The notes under the pieces were generated by a model. The model had not been told where the DNA came from and made no database searches. It saw only the letters and a program-made list of their open reading frames with translations. A DNA stretch of 64,000 nucleotides from an uncultured Propionibacteriaceae bacterium (GTDB lineage Bacteria; Actinomycetota; Actinomycetes; Propionibacteriales; Propionibacteriaceae). The stretch is taken from assembly GCA_945911015.1 (NCBI GenBank), contig CAMDZW010000011.1, forward strand, positions 1 through 64,000, written 5' to 3'. Shown one piece after another: positions 1 to 9,363 of this stretch. The position numbers were made by a program, and so were the translations under genes. Position 1 is the stretch's first letter, and the number at the start of each line of letters is the position of its first letter.

Positions 1-322
1 GGTGGTTGTGGGACTCGACCTTGAAGGTGACGGCCCAGCCGTCGCCGATGTCGACCACGCCGGCCTCATCACCGATACCGGCGAGCAGGGGCCCGGTCGC
101 GGTCTCCTGGGGCAACGACCCGAACTGCTTCAGGTGCACCTTGGAGGACTTGTAGGAGCAGTGTTCGGACCACATGACCGAATACATCGCCAGCTCGCAG
201 GAGGTCGGACGACGTCCCAGGATCTCCTTGACCCGGGCATACTCGTCCGCCTTCAGCCCCAGCTCGGCGAAGGGTTGAACGGCATCGGGATCACGCTCAG
301 CGTCACGTACGGTGTCAGCCAC
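1..322 (-). CDS. purL: Phosphoribosylformylglycinamidine synthase subunit PurL (5' part only)
   Basis: This is the N-terminal 107 codons of PurL, the large ATP-dependent subunit that turns FGAR into FGAM with ammonia supplied by PurQ, in purine synthesis in the cytoplasm. The gene runs off the left edge. The visible translation carries the family signature [11 protein letters not shown] followed by a glycine-rich stretch and VESHNH at the edge, which belong to the substrate and ATP-binding part of PurL. I place the start at a GTG (residues [12 protein letters not shown]); an upstream in-frame start is not obvious. purQ and purS are at 5.8-6.7 kb on the same strand, so purL is separated from its partners by three unrelated rightward genes and one leftward gene. 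Confidence 0.95.
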   Translation of the reverse strand, partial: MADTVRDAERDPDAVQPFAELGLKADEYARVKEILGRRPTSCELAMYSVMWSEHCSYKSSKVHLKQFGSLPQETATGPLLAGIGDEAGVVDIGDGWAVTFKVESHNH

Positions 323-394
323 GGGCCCAACGCTATCCGAACTGCCGCTGCGACGTCGCGCCAACTCCGGCCTGTGGTCCGGTGACCAGTTACC

Positions 395-2254
395 GTGGCT
401 CAGATGAACAGCCTCAGGACCTTCGGTTTCCGGCGTTGGTGTGCGGTGGGCGTGGTCGCCCTGATGGTGGTGCTGGCCGCCCCGATGGTGGCCCACGCCG
501 ACAGCGACGACGACTCCATCACCCGGTACGACGTGCTGGCCGAGGTCCATGACGACGGTTCGGTCGAGGTCACCATCGATTTCGATTTCGACTTCGGCCG
601 GGACGAGGGCCACGGCCCGTACCTGACACTGCCGGAGCGGATGGGGATCCCCGACGACCCCGATCACTGGCGCGCACTGCCGATCACCGACATCACCGCG
701 AGCAGTGACACCGCTCCGACCGACCTGGAGATCGAGCGGGACGACGGCGCCGTCCTGGTCAGGATCGGCGACGAGTCGGTCGACCTCGAGGGCACCCACA
801 CTTACCGGGTGACCTATCGGATGGCCGGCGCGGTGAATCCGGCGACCGAGAGTGGGCTGGACGAGTTCAGCTGGAATGCTGTCGGCACCGGCTGGGAGAT
901 CCCCCTCCAAGACGTACGGGTCACCGTCCGGACCTCGGCCCAGGTCCAGCAGGCAGCCTGTTTCTCGGGGAAGAAGTACGACCAGCCGTGCACGGCCGAC
1001 ACCGACCGCACCGAAGCGGTCTTCACAGTCGCGATGCTCAGTCCCGGAGAGGGCATGCAGGTGGTGACCGGGGTGCCGCTCGGCACCTTCGACGACGTGG
1101 CCCCGATCCTCACCGAGCGTTATCACCCCAGTCGGGTGCTCGGCCTGAACCCGGTGTCACTGGGTCTGGCCGGGGTCGCGCTGGTCGGCGGCACCGCCGG
1201 GACAGCGGTGGCCCTGCGGCGCGGCGGCAACCGGCAGTATGCCGATGTCGAGCCGGGCGTCATCCCCGACGGTGAAGGCCAGTCACGCCAGACCCGAGCG
1301 ACCGGTGACATCCCGGTTCGGACTGAGCCGCCGCAGTACGTCTCGCCGGGCCTGGTCGGAGTGCTCGACGACCTGGTCGCTGACCAGTCAGATGTCGTCG
1401 CGGCGATGATCGATCTGGCCGTACGGGGCCATCTGCGCTTTGAGGAGTCACCGGCCGAGGAGACCGAGCCGCTCGATGATCTCGACGCCGAGGTCGCCTC
1501 GGCCCGCTGGGCGGTGCGGACCGACCCGCCGGCCGGGGCCATGCTGCGCACTCACGAGCAGGTGCTGCTGGATGCGTTGTTCGCCGACGGAGACCGGGTC
1601 GACCTGTCCGAGCCCGGTGTCCTGACCGACACGGTCACAGCCGCACAGAAGGCCATGTATGTCGAGGCCACCGATGAGCTCGGCTGGTTCAACCAGAACC
1701 CGAGCACGGTCCGGACCAGATGGGTGACCACTGGACTGTTGCTCACCGGACTGGGCGTGGTGTCGGTCTTCGTACTCGGATTCACGCTGCGACTCGGCTT
1801 CATCGGGATCGCGATCGCTGCAGTCGGGCTCCTGATCGCGATCGGGTCGGCATGGGCGCCCGGCCGTACGGCGTTGGGCACCGCTGTCTGGACCCAGGCC
1901 CAAGGATTCAAGCAATACCTCGATCAGGTCAGTGCGGACCAAGTACGGGTCGAGCCGGGCGTGGACCTGTGGTCGCAGTACCTGCCGTGGGCGATGCTGT
2001 GGGGTTCGACCGCCCAATGGACCGGTGTCTTTGCCACCCTGTCGGCCCGCGGCGTCGAGGTGCCGAGCCCGATCTGGTACGTCGGAATCGCCCCGTGGTC
2101 CTGGCACCACGACGTGGGCTCGATCGTGGGCAGCGTCACCGCGCTCAGCACGGCTGCCACCTCGGCCATGACCGCCCCGACCGTCAGCTCCGGCGGTGCG
2201 ACCGGGTTCGCCGGGGGTGGCGGGGTCGGCGGTGGAGGCGGAGGCGGCTGGTGA
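395..2254 (+). CDS. DUF2207 family membrane protein
   Basis: Predicted membrane protein of the DUF2207 family, function unknown. The N-terminus is a signal peptide or first membrane helix (about residues 14-36), followed by an acidic extracellular beta-rich region of about 220 residues, a second helix near 250-275, a cytoplasmic part, two further helices (about 448-490), and a tail ending in a long glycine run ([13 protein letters not shown]). That layout, with a Gly-rich end, is typical of DUF2207 proteins. The start could be GTG at 395 or the ATG three codons later at 404; no strong ribosome site separates them. It is divergent from purL, with 72 bases between, so both promoters must lie in that gap. 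I infer nothing about its substrate. Confidence 0.85.
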   Translation: MAQMNSLRTFGFRRWCAVGVVALMVVLAAPMVAHADSDDDSITRYDVLAEVHDDGSVEVTIDFDFDFGRDEGHGPYLTLPERMGIPDDPDHWRALPITDITASSDTAPTDLEIERDDGAVLVRIGDESVDLEGTHTYRVTYRMAGAVNPATESGLDEFSWNAVGTGWEIPLQDVRVTVRTSAQVQQAACFSGKKYDQPCTADTDRTEAVFTVAMLSPGEGMQVVTGVPLGTFDDVAPILTERYHPSRVLGLNPVSLGLAGVALVGGTAGTAVALRRGGNRQYADVEPGVIPDGEGQSRQTRATGDIPVRTEPPQYVSPGLVGVLDDLVADQSDVVAAMIDLAVRGHLRFEESPAEETEPLDDLDAEVASARWAVRTDPPAGAMLRTHEQVLLDALFADGDRVDLSEPGVLTDTVTAAQKAMYVEATDELGWFNQNPSTVRTRWVTTGLLLTGLGVVSVFVLGFTLRLGFIGIAIAAVGLLIAIGSAWAPGRTALGTAVWTQAQGFKQYLDQVSADQVRVEPGVDLWSQYLPWAMLWGSTAQWTGVFATLSARGVEVPSPIWYVGIAPWSWHHDVGSIVGSVTALSTAATSAMTAPTVSSGGATGFAGGGGVGGGGGGGW

Positions 2255-2321
2255 TCGCCCAGCCGGCAACTGAGTGGGCCCGGGTCACACCTTCTGCCCA
2301 CAAACGCGGCAGGATGGGGGC

Positions 2322-3338
2322 ATGACCCAGCCGTCAGTGCGCGATGCCGTCCGTGAATACCTGGCTCGTCGCCCTCAACTGACCCGGGCGACCGATGCAT
2401 GGGCGGCCGTGCTGACCGTCGCCCTGGATGATGCTGGCATCAACTACCTGGTGGTGGACGGCCGGACGAAAACGGTGGCCAGTTTTGCCGAGAAGGCGTC
2501 ACGGGTCGACAACGGCGCCTTGCTCTATCCCGATCCGTTGACCCAGATCACCGACCAGATCGGGGTCCGGATCATCACCTATGTCCGCGATGATGTGAAT
2601 GCCGTGGCCGAGCTGCTGGGGCAGGAGTTCACCGTCCTCGACGACCGGGACCTCGGCCAGGAGACCGCCAGCCAGGGCCGTTGGGGCTACGGCAGTCGGC
2701 ACCTGCTGGTGGCGATCGATGCCAGCAAGACGTTGCCTCGTGCCCAGCGCGATCTGCGCACCTTCACCGCCTCAGTCCAAGTGCGGACGGTGCTGCAGCA
2801 TGCCTGGGCCGAGTTCGAGCACGACATCCGGTACAAGGGCTCGGTCCCGGCCGAGCACGAGCCGGACCTGAACCGGCGGTTCACCCTCGCAGCCGGTCTG
2901 TTGGAGCTGGCCGACCAGGAGTTCTCCGCGATCCGGGACCGGCTGCGCGTTGCCGTGCCGGAACCGGTGCCCGGCACCGATCCGGTGGACGGCGACGGCC
3001 ATCCCCGGATCGGGGACGGCGAGTTGGCGGCCTTCCTGGCCGGGCGCTATCCCGATGCCGGCTGGTCCCGAACTGCCCACTACGGCTGGATCTGCGGCCT
3101 GCTTGCGGAGTTGGGCATCACCTCGTTGGACCAACTCGCCTCGGTGCTGGGCCGGGTCGACAGTGACGCGCTGACCGCCCACATGGGCTACCGCTATCCC
3201 CCGGCCGCGGTGCGACGGCTCGATGACGCGCTCCTGAGTGAGTACGGGGACAGCTACATCGGCCTGCACGGCAACGAACATCGGGTGGAACAGCTGAGGG
3301 AACGGGCGGTCCGGATGGCATCTGCTGCCGGAGCGTGA
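2322..3338 (+). CDS. RelA/SpoT-domain small alarmone synthetase
   Basis: Likely makes (p)ppGpp or a related alarmone by pyrophosphate transfer from ATP to GTP/GDP in the cytoplasm. The synthetase domain covers about residues 35-205: a conserved block DQIGVRIITY, YGSRHLL, and the sequence VQVRTVLQHAWAEFEHDIRYKG are hallmarks of RelA_SpoT proteins. There is no HD hydrolase, TGS or ACT domain, so it belongs with the small alarmone synthetases. About 110 residues follow the catalytic core (from GDGELAAFLAGRYPD onward); I do not recognise this C-terminal domain. The ATG at 2322 is chosen because it is preceded by a purine-rich stretch and starts the conserved protein; an upstream ATG in frame would add 16 unconvincing residues. 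No stringent-response neighbours are present. Confidence 0.85.
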   Translation: MTQPSVRDAVREYLARRPQLTRATDAWAAVLTVALDDAGINYLVVDGRTKTVASFAEKASRVDNGALLYPDPLTQITDQIGVRIITYVRDDVNAVAELLGQEFTVLDDRDLGQETASQGRWGYGSRHLLVAIDASKTLPRAQRDLRTFTASVQVRTVLQHAWAEFEHDIRYKGSVPAEHEPDLNRRFTLAAGLLELADQEFSAIRDRLRVAVPEPVPGTDPVDGDGHPRIGDGELAAFLAGRYPDAGWSRTAHYGWICGLLAELGITSLDQLASVLGRVDSDALTAHMGYRYPPAAVRRLDDALLSEYGDSYIGLHGNEHRVEQLRERAVRMASAAGA

Positions 3339-3441
3339 TGGCGGCAGACGTACGGTAACGTTGCCCCGGTTCCCCGGTCAGATTCCCCGCTGTGGTTGTG
3401 CTGTGCGGGTGCCGCCCGAAATCGCCGAGAAAGGAACGACA

Positions 3442-4110
3442 TTGGCAACACCGCGAGTCACCCCACAAGAGGCCTGGGATGCGCTGGAACAAGGCAACCA
3501 GCGCTTCATGGCCGGCACCCTGCAGCATCCCCAGCAGGGTGCGGCCCGCCGCAATGAGCTCTCCGCCAGCCAGGCTCCCAACGCCGCATTCCTCGGCTGC
3601 TCGGACTCCCGGGTCGCCGCCGAGATCCTGTTCGACTGCGGGCTCGGTGATCTGTTCGTGGCCAGGAACATCGGACAGATCTCCAATCCGAACACCACCG
3701 CCACGATGGAGTTCGCGGTGGCCGAACTGGGCGTGGCCGTGATCGTCGTGCTGGCGCACTGCTCCTGTGGCGCGGTCGCTGCCGCGATCAACCAGTCCAG
3801 TGATTCCCCGCAGCAGGTCAGCCCGGCGATCCGGCAGGAGCTCGAGGAGATCCGCCCCGCGGTGCAGCAGGAGTGGCTCAGTGAACATCGCGAGACCCCG
3901 TACGTCGACCCGACCAAGATCGACGCCGACGCGGTCGGGCGTCGTCACCTCGCGCTGACCATCAACTCACTCATGCGCGATTCGAAGATTGTCAGCGACG
4001 CCGTCGCGGCGGGCACTCTCGGCATCATCGGTTGCCAGTACCAGCTCGAGGAGGGCCGGGTCGCGCCGATCACCGCGATCGGCAAGCTGCGGCTCCAGCC
4101 AGCTGACTGA
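3442..4110 (+). CDS. Beta-class carbonic anhydrase
   Basis: Reversibly hydrates CO2 to bicarbonate; a cytoplasmic zinc enzyme. The zinc-binding motif CSDSR (with the catalytic Asp-Arg dyad) is present near residue 45, and the second pair of ligands appears as HCSCG further along, in the usual spacing of about 55 residues. Length (222 residues) is normal for the family. I choose the TTG at 3442 because AAAGGA lies 7-12 bases upstream and the translation then begins MATPRVTPQEAWDAL, the usual first helix; the reading frame is open further upstream but looks non-coding. It is transcribed toward the leftward purine cluster and ends near a hairpin. Confidence 0.9.
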   Translation: MATPRVTPQEAWDALEQGNQRFMAGTLQHPQQGAARRNELSASQAPNAAFLGCSDSRVAAEILFDCGLGDLFVARNIGQISNPNTTATMEFAVAELGVAVIVVLAHCSCGAVAAAINQSSDSPQQVSPAIRQELEEIRPAVQQEWLSEHRETPYVDPTKIDADAVGRRHLALTINSLMRDSKIVSDAVAAGTLGIIGCQYQLEEGRVAPITAIGKLRLQPAD

Positions 4111-4126
4111 CTTCTCCCCGGACCGT

Positions 4127-4144
4127 CCGGCTCAGCGGAGCCGG
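4127..4144. terminator. Possible convergent terminator hairpin
   Basis: A 7-bp perfect stem (CCGGCTC / GAGCCGG) with a 4-base loop lies just after the carbonic anhydrase stop and overlaps the stop of the leftward membrane-protein gene. No T-tract follows, as is common in actinobacteria, so the terminator call is an inference from position and symmetry. Confidence 0.4.
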
Positions 4145-5751
4145 GCCAGCATCCAGCCGGACACCCCACACCAGGCAGCGACCGCGGCGAATCCGAGCAG
4201 GTCCAGCACCGAAGGGATCCGCGCGGTCCACACCACGGCGAGCACCGTCATCGCAGCAACGAACAGCACCGCAATCGGCCGTGCCAACCGGTCGAAGGGC
4301 AACGCCGGCTGCTGGGACCGGGTGAGGTCGCGGGACCCTGTCCTCTTGGCCGTGGGGGCCGGTGGTTCCTTCTCAACCGTGCCTTTCGCACGCCACACCA
4401 GGGCGAATCCGACTCCGACGGCCGAGACGAGCAGCAGTGCGGTCACCGACCCGTCAAAGCCGGAGAACAGTGACATCGGCCGCACAGCCAGCACACTGTT
4501 GCGTCGCAGGAATCCGTCGAGCGCGGCATCGGTGACACAGATCAGGAAGGTCACCACCGACAGCAGTCGCCAGCCCACAATGCCTCCGCCCGCAGGTGCC
4601 CCTGGTCCATCGTCGGATCGCCAGTCCTTGCCCCATGCCGAGGCGCCAGTGAGCCCGGCCACCACCAGCCAGGCGATCGCCACCGCGACACCGAGGCTGC
4701 GGCCCGGCGCTTCGCTGCGCCACCAAGCGGTCACCCCGGCCAGGAGCAGAGCCGGCGGCAGACTTGCCGCAATCGTGGCGACCACCACAGGGGCGGTCGT
4801 ACGGACCGGTCCGCGTCCTCGCCACCACGCCACGGCACCGGCCAAGACGATCCCGGCCATGGCTGCGGCGATCCAGACCAGCGGCGCAGTCGGCACCGAC
4901 ACCAGCCGGTCGGTCCCGGCCACATGGGAGCTGAGCTGATCCGGTGACAGGCTCTCCTCGAGGTCGACGACCCCGAGGCCGTCGGTCACTGGTTCGCCGG
5001 AGACGAATCCATGCAGGGTGCGGGCCAGATCGGGAAGGGTCACCACTCCGGTTCGGTCGGTGGCCGCCGAGGTCATCCACCCCGGCAGTGTTGTGCCGAG
5101 CCGGTAGATCAGCTGGGCCTCAGCGGATCCACCGAGGCCGACCACCACCAGTGAGACGTCGTCCAGACCGGCCACCCCGCGGATCACCTCATCCGCGCGG
5201 TCACCGGCGTCGACCAGGACCAACGGACAGGCACTGCGATAGCCAGACCCGATGAAGCCGTCCACGTCGAGGTGTTCGGCGGTGGTCGCGTCCTCGCGGG
5301 CGGCGCCGATGGCGGCCAACGGTCCGACCGCAGAGACACAGTTCGGTCCGTCACCGGCCAGAGCGCCCAGGTTGCCTGCCGTACGGGCAGCTTCGGCTTC
5401 CCGGTCGCGCCAGTCCTCGACCACACCGATGTCGGTCACCGCCGGTGCACAGTCGATCTCAACCGGGGTCATCGCCGACAGGGTGGCCCAGCCGCTCGCC
5501 GCACAGCGGCCTCCGGTGAGGACCGCGCCGGCTTCGACGTCGTACTCGCCGACCAGGTCCCGGTCGACCTCGGTCAGACCCGTCCGGTCGCTGACCCCGA
5601 CCACGACGACCCGCGGGGTGTAGAAGCCGCTGGGTGCGGCCTGCTGCGACAACAGGCCAGTCACCGTACGGAGTCCGATGAACAGCCCACTGATCAGCGT
5701 CAGGGCAATGATGAGCAGGACAACCGCGAGCACACTGCGCTGACGCTGCAT
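4132..5751 (-). CDS. Polytopic membrane protein, possible degenerate alkaline-phosphatase-like domain
   Basis: Unassigned membrane protein of 539 residues. An N-terminal helix (about 8-30) is followed by an extracellular domain of about 260 residues and then at least six hydrophobic segments in the C-terminal half (from about residue 290). The extracellular part contains VVVVG and GWMTSAATDRTGVVTLPDLARTLHGF, which resembles the (L/M)TSA..R.G.VTL.D...T pattern seen in actinobacterial membrane proteins with an alkaline-phosphatase-like fold; I see no metal-binding residues, so activity is doubtful. Its ATG lies 3 bases after the purQ stop, so it is almost surely cotranscribed with purC-purS-purQ, though no purine role is evident. 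Confidence 0.75.
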   Translation of the reverse strand: MQRQRSVLAVVLLIIALTLISGLFIGLRTVTGLLSQQAAPSGFYTPRVVVVGVSDRTGLTEVDRDLVGEYDVEAGAVLTGGRCAASGWATLSAMTPVEIDCAPAVTDIGVVEDWRDREAEAARTAGNLGALAGDGPNCVSAVGPLAAIGAAREDATTAEHLDVDGFIGSGYRSACPLVLVDAGDRADEVIRGVAGLDDVSLVVVGLGGSAEAQLIYRLGTTLPGWMTSAATDRTGVVTLPDLARTLHGFVSGEPVTDGLGVVDLEESLSPDQLSSHVAGTDRLVSVPTAPLVWIAAAMAGIVLAGAVAWWRGRGPVRTTAPVVVATIAASLPPALLLAGVTAWWRSEAPGRSLGVAVAIAWLVVAGLTGASAWGKDWRSDDGPGAPAGGGIVGWRLLSVVTFLICVTDAALDGFLRRNSVLAVRPMSLFSGFDGSVTALLLVSAVGVGFALVWRAKGTVEKEPPAPTAKRTGSRDLTRSQQPALPFDRLARPIAVLFVAAMTVLAVVWTARIPSVLDLLGFAAVAAWCGVSGWMLARLR

Positions 5752-5754
5752 CGA

Positions 5755-6429
5755 TCAGACCAGGGCGTTGACGTAACCGATCACACTGGAGAAGAAGGCG
5801 GCGCCATCGGTGTTCGGTCCGGTCAGCGGATCGACATTGTGTTCGGGGTGGGGCATCAACCCCACGACATTGCCCTTCTCATTGCTGATCCCGGCGATGT
5901 CGTGGGCCGACCCGTTCGGGTTGTCCAGATAGCGGGCCACGACCCGGTCCTCGCCCTCGAGCCGGGCCAAGGTCTCGGCATCAGCGACGAAGTTGCCCTC
6001 ACCGTTCTTCAGCACGATGGTGATTTCCTGCCCCCGGCTGTAGTCCTGGGTCCAGACCGTGTCTCGGGTTTCGATCCGCAGCCGCTGGTCCCGGCAGACG
6101 AACCGCATCCCAGCATTGCGGACCAGCGCACCGGGCAGCAGATGCGACTCACACAGCACCTGGAACCCGTTACAGATGCCGAGAACGGGCATACCCTGGT
6201 CGGCCGCGGTGATGATCTCGCCCATCAGCGGCGCGAAACGGGCGATCGCACCGCAGCGCAGATAGTCGCCATAGGAGAAGCCGCCGGGCAGGATGAGTGC
6301 GTCGATGCCGGACAGACTGTCGCTGGCGTGCCACAGCGGCACCGCCTCGGCGCCGCTGAGGCGGACGGCGCGCAGTGCATCCTGGTCGTCGAGCGAACCA
6401 GGGAAGGTGATGACGCCGATGCGTGTCAT
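5755..6429 (-). CDS. purQ: Phosphoribosylformylglycinamidine synthase glutaminase subunit PurQ
   Basis: Class I glutamine amidotransferase that releases ammonia for the PurL reaction (FGAR to FGAM). The protein begins [17 protein letters not shown], contains the nucleophile motif GICNGFQ (Cys near residue 87) and ends with the catalytic His-Glu context [15 protein letters not shown]. Length of 224 residues is that of small-type PurQ, which works with separate PurS and PurL, and both are present. Its ATG overlaps the purS stop by 4 bases (ATGA), indicating coupled translation. Confidence 0.96.
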   Translation of the reverse strand: MTRIGVITFPGSLDDQDALRAVRLSGAEAVPLWHASDSLSGIDALILPGGFSYGDYLRCGAIARFAPLMGEIITAADQGMPVLGICNGFQVLCESHLLPGALVRNAGMRFVCRDQRLRIETRDTVWTQDYSRGQEITIVLKNGEGNFVADAETLARLEGEDRVVARYLDNPNGSAHDIAGISNEKGNVVGLMPHPEHNVDPLTGPNTDGAAFFSSVIGYVNALV

Positions 6430-6668
6430 GCCTCGACCCGGACCTCGAAGGTTTCGATGACGGTGTTGGCCAGCAGCTTGTCGGCTGCCTGCCGGACCTG
6501 CTCGAGTCGTTCGTCGGTGACCTCACCGTCGAACTCGATCTCGAACCGCTTGCCCTGCCGGACACTCAGGCCGTCAAAACCGAGTCGCCCGAGAGCTCCG
6601 GTCACCGCCTTGCCCTGAGGATCGAGGATCTCGGGTTTGGGCATCACATCAACCACCACACGCGCCAT
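6426..6668 (-). CDS. purS: Phosphoribosylformylglycinamidine synthase subunit PurS
   Basis: Small 80-residue bridging subunit of the PurLQS complex, thought to help pass ammonia from PurQ to PurL. The sequence [22 protein letters not shown] and the following [16 protein letters not shown] are characteristic of the family. The ATG at 6668 is chosen because it gives the normal length and start; the longer open frame upstream overlaps the neighbouring gene in another frame. It overlaps purQ by 4 bases. Confidence 0.95.
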   Translation of the reverse strand: MARVVVDVMPKPEILDPQGKAVTGALGRLGFDGLSVRQGKRFEIEFDGEVTDERLEQVRQAADKLLANTVIETFEVRVEA

Positions 6669-6678
6669 GGGCGGGAGT

Positions 6679-7368
6679 CTACTGTCTGTCACCGGCCGCG
6701 GCGAGCAGGTCTTCCAAACATCGAATCGCTTCGCCCCGTGCCCGCTCGGGAAGCTGTTCGCCGGAGAAGAGTGCAGCCTCGTACAGATCGGCAAGTTGGT
6801 CAATCGCCCGGCGCGGCAGTTCGGCTGATTCGAGGACCGTACGGGTGAACTCACGTGCTGTCTGGGTCGCCTCCCTCACCGTGCCACCGTCGGCGGCCAG
6901 CTGTTCGAGCCCTTCCCAACAGTGGACGATGACGGTGTTCACGTCGCCCTCGACGTCAAGGGCAGCGGCGACGCGCGTCAGATGCTCGGTGACAGCGGAA
7001 CGCAGCGCAGCCGGCTCGTCGTCGCCGACCTCGTCCTCAACTGCGGGGTGTTGCTGCCGGACCACGTTCTGGATGACCTTGATGGCCACGATCCCGACCG
7101 CCGCGGCCAGGCCGATCACCACGATCGCCATCAGGACCTGCAGGATCGCCTCGAGGATCGGGTTGGCGTCGCCCTGGGGCGTCAGCCGCATGTTGGACGA
7201 CGGCGGCGGGCGTTGCGGTGGACCGCTGCCGGGATCACCGTTGACGCTCGGATACCGATGGATGATCGGGAAGGCCTGGGTCCGGGCGACCACAGCGACG
7301 AAGACCAGCACGAAAACGACCCCGGCGAAGGCCAACGCCCTCGATCCGCGCTGCCCAAGATCACCCAT
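6679..7368 (-). CDS. DUF4129 domain membrane protein
   Basis: Membrane protein of 229 residues with two hydrophobic segments (about 11-30 and 72-100) and a cytoplasmic C-terminal domain. The stretch TAREFTRTVLESAELPRRAIDQLADLYEAALFSGE matches the DUF4129 pattern (AREF...L...L..LYE.A.FS) found in many actinobacterial transglutaminase-associated or stand-alone membrane proteins. Function is unknown. It sits between purC and purS with short gaps (37 and 10 bases), so it is likely part of the purine transcript, but nothing in the sequence ties it to purine synthesis. Confidence 0.8.
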   Translation of the reverse strand: MGDLGQRGSRALAFAGVVFVLVFVAVVARTQAFPIIHRYPSVNGDPGSGPPQRPPPSSNMRLTPQGDANPILEAILQVLMAIVVIGLAAAVGIVAIKVIQNVVRQQHPAVEDEVGDDEPAALRSAVTEHLTRVAAALDVEGDVNTVIVHCWEGLEQLAADGGTVREATQTAREFTRTVLESAELPRRAIDQLADLYEAALFSGEQLPERARGEAIRCLEDLLAAAGDRQ

Positions 7369-7405
7369 GTCATCGCCTCCTCGCGTGAATGGTTCGTCTG
7401 TCGGG

Positions 7406-8278
7406 TCAGAGCATCAGCGGCGACCCGGTGATCCGATCATAGGCAGTGAGGTAGCGCTCGCGGGTGGCCGCGACGATCTCGTCGGGCAGCGGGGGCGGCG
7501 GGGTGTCGGAGGCCTTGTCCCAGCCGGACTCGTGGAGCAGCCAGTTGCGGAGGTACTGCTTGTCGAAGGAGTCGAGCACCCCGTCCTGCCAGGCCCGGGC
7601 GTCCCAGAACCGGGAGGAGTCCGGGGTGAGGACTTCGTCACCCAGCACCAGGGTGCCGTCGGTCCTCGTACCGAACTCGAACTTGGTGTCGGCCAAGATG
7701 ATGCCGCGTTCGCGGGCGATGCCCTCGGCCCTGCGGTAGATCTCGATCGTACGATCCCGCAGTTCGGCGGCCCGGTCGTGGCCGATCTGGGCGGCGACGG
7801 TGGCAAAATCGACATTCTCGTCATGGTCACCGACCGCGGCCTTGGTGGCGGGGGTGAAGATCGGTTCGGCCAATCGGGAACCGTCGTGCAGTCCATCCGG
7901 CAGCGGCACCCCGCACACGGTTCGGTCCACCTGGTACTCGACCCATCCGGAACCAGTGAGGTAGCCGCGGGCGACACATTCGACCGGGAGCATGTCGAGC
8001 TTCTCGCAGATCACCGCCCGTCCGGCAACGGCTTCGGGGACATCAGTGGAGATGACGTGGTGGTCCATGCCGAGCTGGTCGAACCACCACAGCGACAGCT
8101 GGGTCAAGATCGTGCCCTTGTCAGGGATCCGACTGGTCAGCACATGGTCGAAGGCCGAGATGTTGTCCGTGGCGACCATCAGCAGATGGTCCCCCAGGTC
8201 GTACAACTCGCGGACCTTGCCGACGTGGACCAGGGGGAGCCCGAGATGGGTGTACTGCGGGACGAGAGTGGTTGCCAC
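7406..8278 (-). CDS. purC: SAICAR synthase PurC
   Basis: Phosphoribosylaminoimidazole-succinocarboxamide synthase, joining CAIR and aspartate with ATP in purine synthesis. Family motifs are visible: VGKVRELYDLGDHLLMVATDNISAFD at the N-terminus, ECVARGYLTGSGW in the middle and ADTKFEFG further on. The 290-residue length is normal for the bacterial/fungal form. The start is GTG (MATTLVPQ), 44 bases from a divergent membrane-protein gene. It is the first gene of the leftward purC - DUF4129 - purS - purQ run. Confidence 0.96.
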   Translation of the reverse strand: MATTLVPQYTHLGLPLVHVGKVRELYDLGDHLLMVATDNISAFDHVLTSRIPDKGTILTQLSLWWFDQLGMDHHVISTDVPEAVAGRAVICEKLDMLPVECVARGYLTGSGWVEYQVDRTVCGVPLPDGLHDGSRLAEPIFTPATKAAVGDHDENVDFATVAAQIGHDRAAELRDRTIEIYRRAEGIARERGIILADTKFEFGTRTDGTLVLGDEVLTPDSSRFWDARAWQDGVLDSFDKQYLRNWLLHESGWDKASDTPPPPLPDEIVAATRERYLTAYDRITGSPLML

Positions 8279-8322
8279 AGGCTGATCCTAGTGCCCCTTT
8301 CGTTGGGCTAGCCTCAGTGGCC

Positions 8323-8667
8323 ATGGAACCGCACGATCCGACACCGACCGACCAGGTGGAGCCCTGGCCGTACGATCTGCGCCGCTCACGATGGCGGCGC
8401 GGCCCCGTGCAGTGGGTGGTCGTGGTCGTTGTGGCCTCACTGGGACTGGCCGGTCTGGCGGGCGCAGTCCAGAAGGGCAGCTGGCTGTCGGCCGTGGTCA
8501 CGGTGATGTTCGTCGGGCCACTGGTCTGTTTCGCCCTGAGTTTGACCGAGCGCGACAAGCAGCCCACCGGTTCCTTCCGGCTCGTGTCACCGGGCCGCAG
8601 CGGGCCGATCCTGCACCGGTCGACGACTGGCTGCATGTCGCGGGACTGCGACCCCCACGCCGGGTGA
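8323..8667 (+). CDS. Small membrane protein, translationally coupled to the next gene
   Basis: A 114-residue hypothetical protein with two hydrophobic segments (about residues 30-48 and 55-75). It starts at ATG 8323 in a 44-base gap divergent from purC, without a clear ribosome-binding site, so it may be leaderless. Its stop overlaps a GTG of the next frame by 4 bases (GTGA). The last 25 residues are unusually rich in Cys and polar residues, which raises the alternative that this and the next gene are one four-helix protein broken by a one-base frameshift near 8590-8620. Third-position GC favours two intact overlapping genes. Confidence 0.55.
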   Translation: MEPHDPTPTDQVEPWPYDLRRSRWRRGPVQWVVVVVVASLGLAGLAGAVQKGSWLSAVVTVMFVGPLVCFALSLTERDKQPTGSFRLVSPGRSGPILHRSTTGCMSRDCDPHAG

Positions 8668-9239
8668 TCATCGTCGCCATGGGCTGGGCCACCGTCGGAC
8701 TGGCCTGCTTGGTGGTCGCCGCCGCAGCACAACTGATCGGACTGGTCCCCCCATGGAACCCGGACACGACCAGGCCACAGTTCGCGATCGCCACGGCGCT
8801 GTGCGTGGTCTTCGGCGGTGTGACCGGGTGGGTCACCTGGGCTCTGGTCGCGCGGCGACGGGCCAGCACCACCGACGGCCAGAACACGACCGGGGTGGGA
8901 CTGGGTGAACATGCAGTACGGGTCGACGTCCCGGGCCGTCGGGTGAACCTGCGCTGGGACGACATCATCGAGATCGGGGCGAGCCAGCAGCGGCGACCTC
9001 GCACGCGGTTCCCCGGCGAACGTCCGGAGCTCCCCATGATCCGTATCCGCAGCAGCGACCGGCTACCTGCTACCCATCAGGTGCAGTTCATCCCGATCAG
9101 CACCAATCAGGTGCCGGCGGCGGCACTGTGGACGGCTCTGCGGTGGTATCACGCCCACCCCGGGGCTCGCTGGGAGCTCGGACATGCCGAGGGGTCGGCG
9201 CGGCTGGAGCAGTGGCGACGTGAGGCGCTGTTGCGGTGA
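8664..9239 (+). CDS. Membrane protein with bacterial PH-like domain
   Basis: 191 residues starting at a GTG that overlaps the upstream stop (GTGA). Two membrane helices (about 4-24 and 37-58) are followed by a soluble beta-rich part beginning GVGLGEHAVRVDVPGRRVNLRWDDIIEIGA, a pattern like membrane-attached bacterial PH domains. Function unknown. The upstream open frame reads well for about 20 codons before the GTG (DDWLHVAGLRPPRR), so a fused ancestral protein is possible; see the neighbouring entry. Confidence 0.6.
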   Translation: MIIVAMGWATVGLACLVVAAAAQLIGLVPPWNPDTTRPQFAIATALCVVFGGVTGWVTWALVARRRASTTDGQNTTGVGLGEHAVRVDVPGRRVNLRWDDIIEIGASQQRRPRTRFPGERPELPMIRIRSSDRLPATHQVQFIPISTNQVPAAALWTALRWYHAHPGARWELGHAEGSARLEQWRREALLR

Positions 9240-9363
9240 CCAGACCTGACGGGTCCTTGCCAGCCTGACCGAACCCCGAACCCCGAGGACGAGCCCGACG
9301 CCGTGGCGGCAACAGCAGGGTTCCTTCCGGGGTGGCCGGCCGAGGTCCCGCCGAGCGCACGAC

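Noticed and set aside
6669-6854. Longer form of PurS
   Set aside because: The 62 extra residues overlap the DUF4129 gene in another frame and are not PurS-like.
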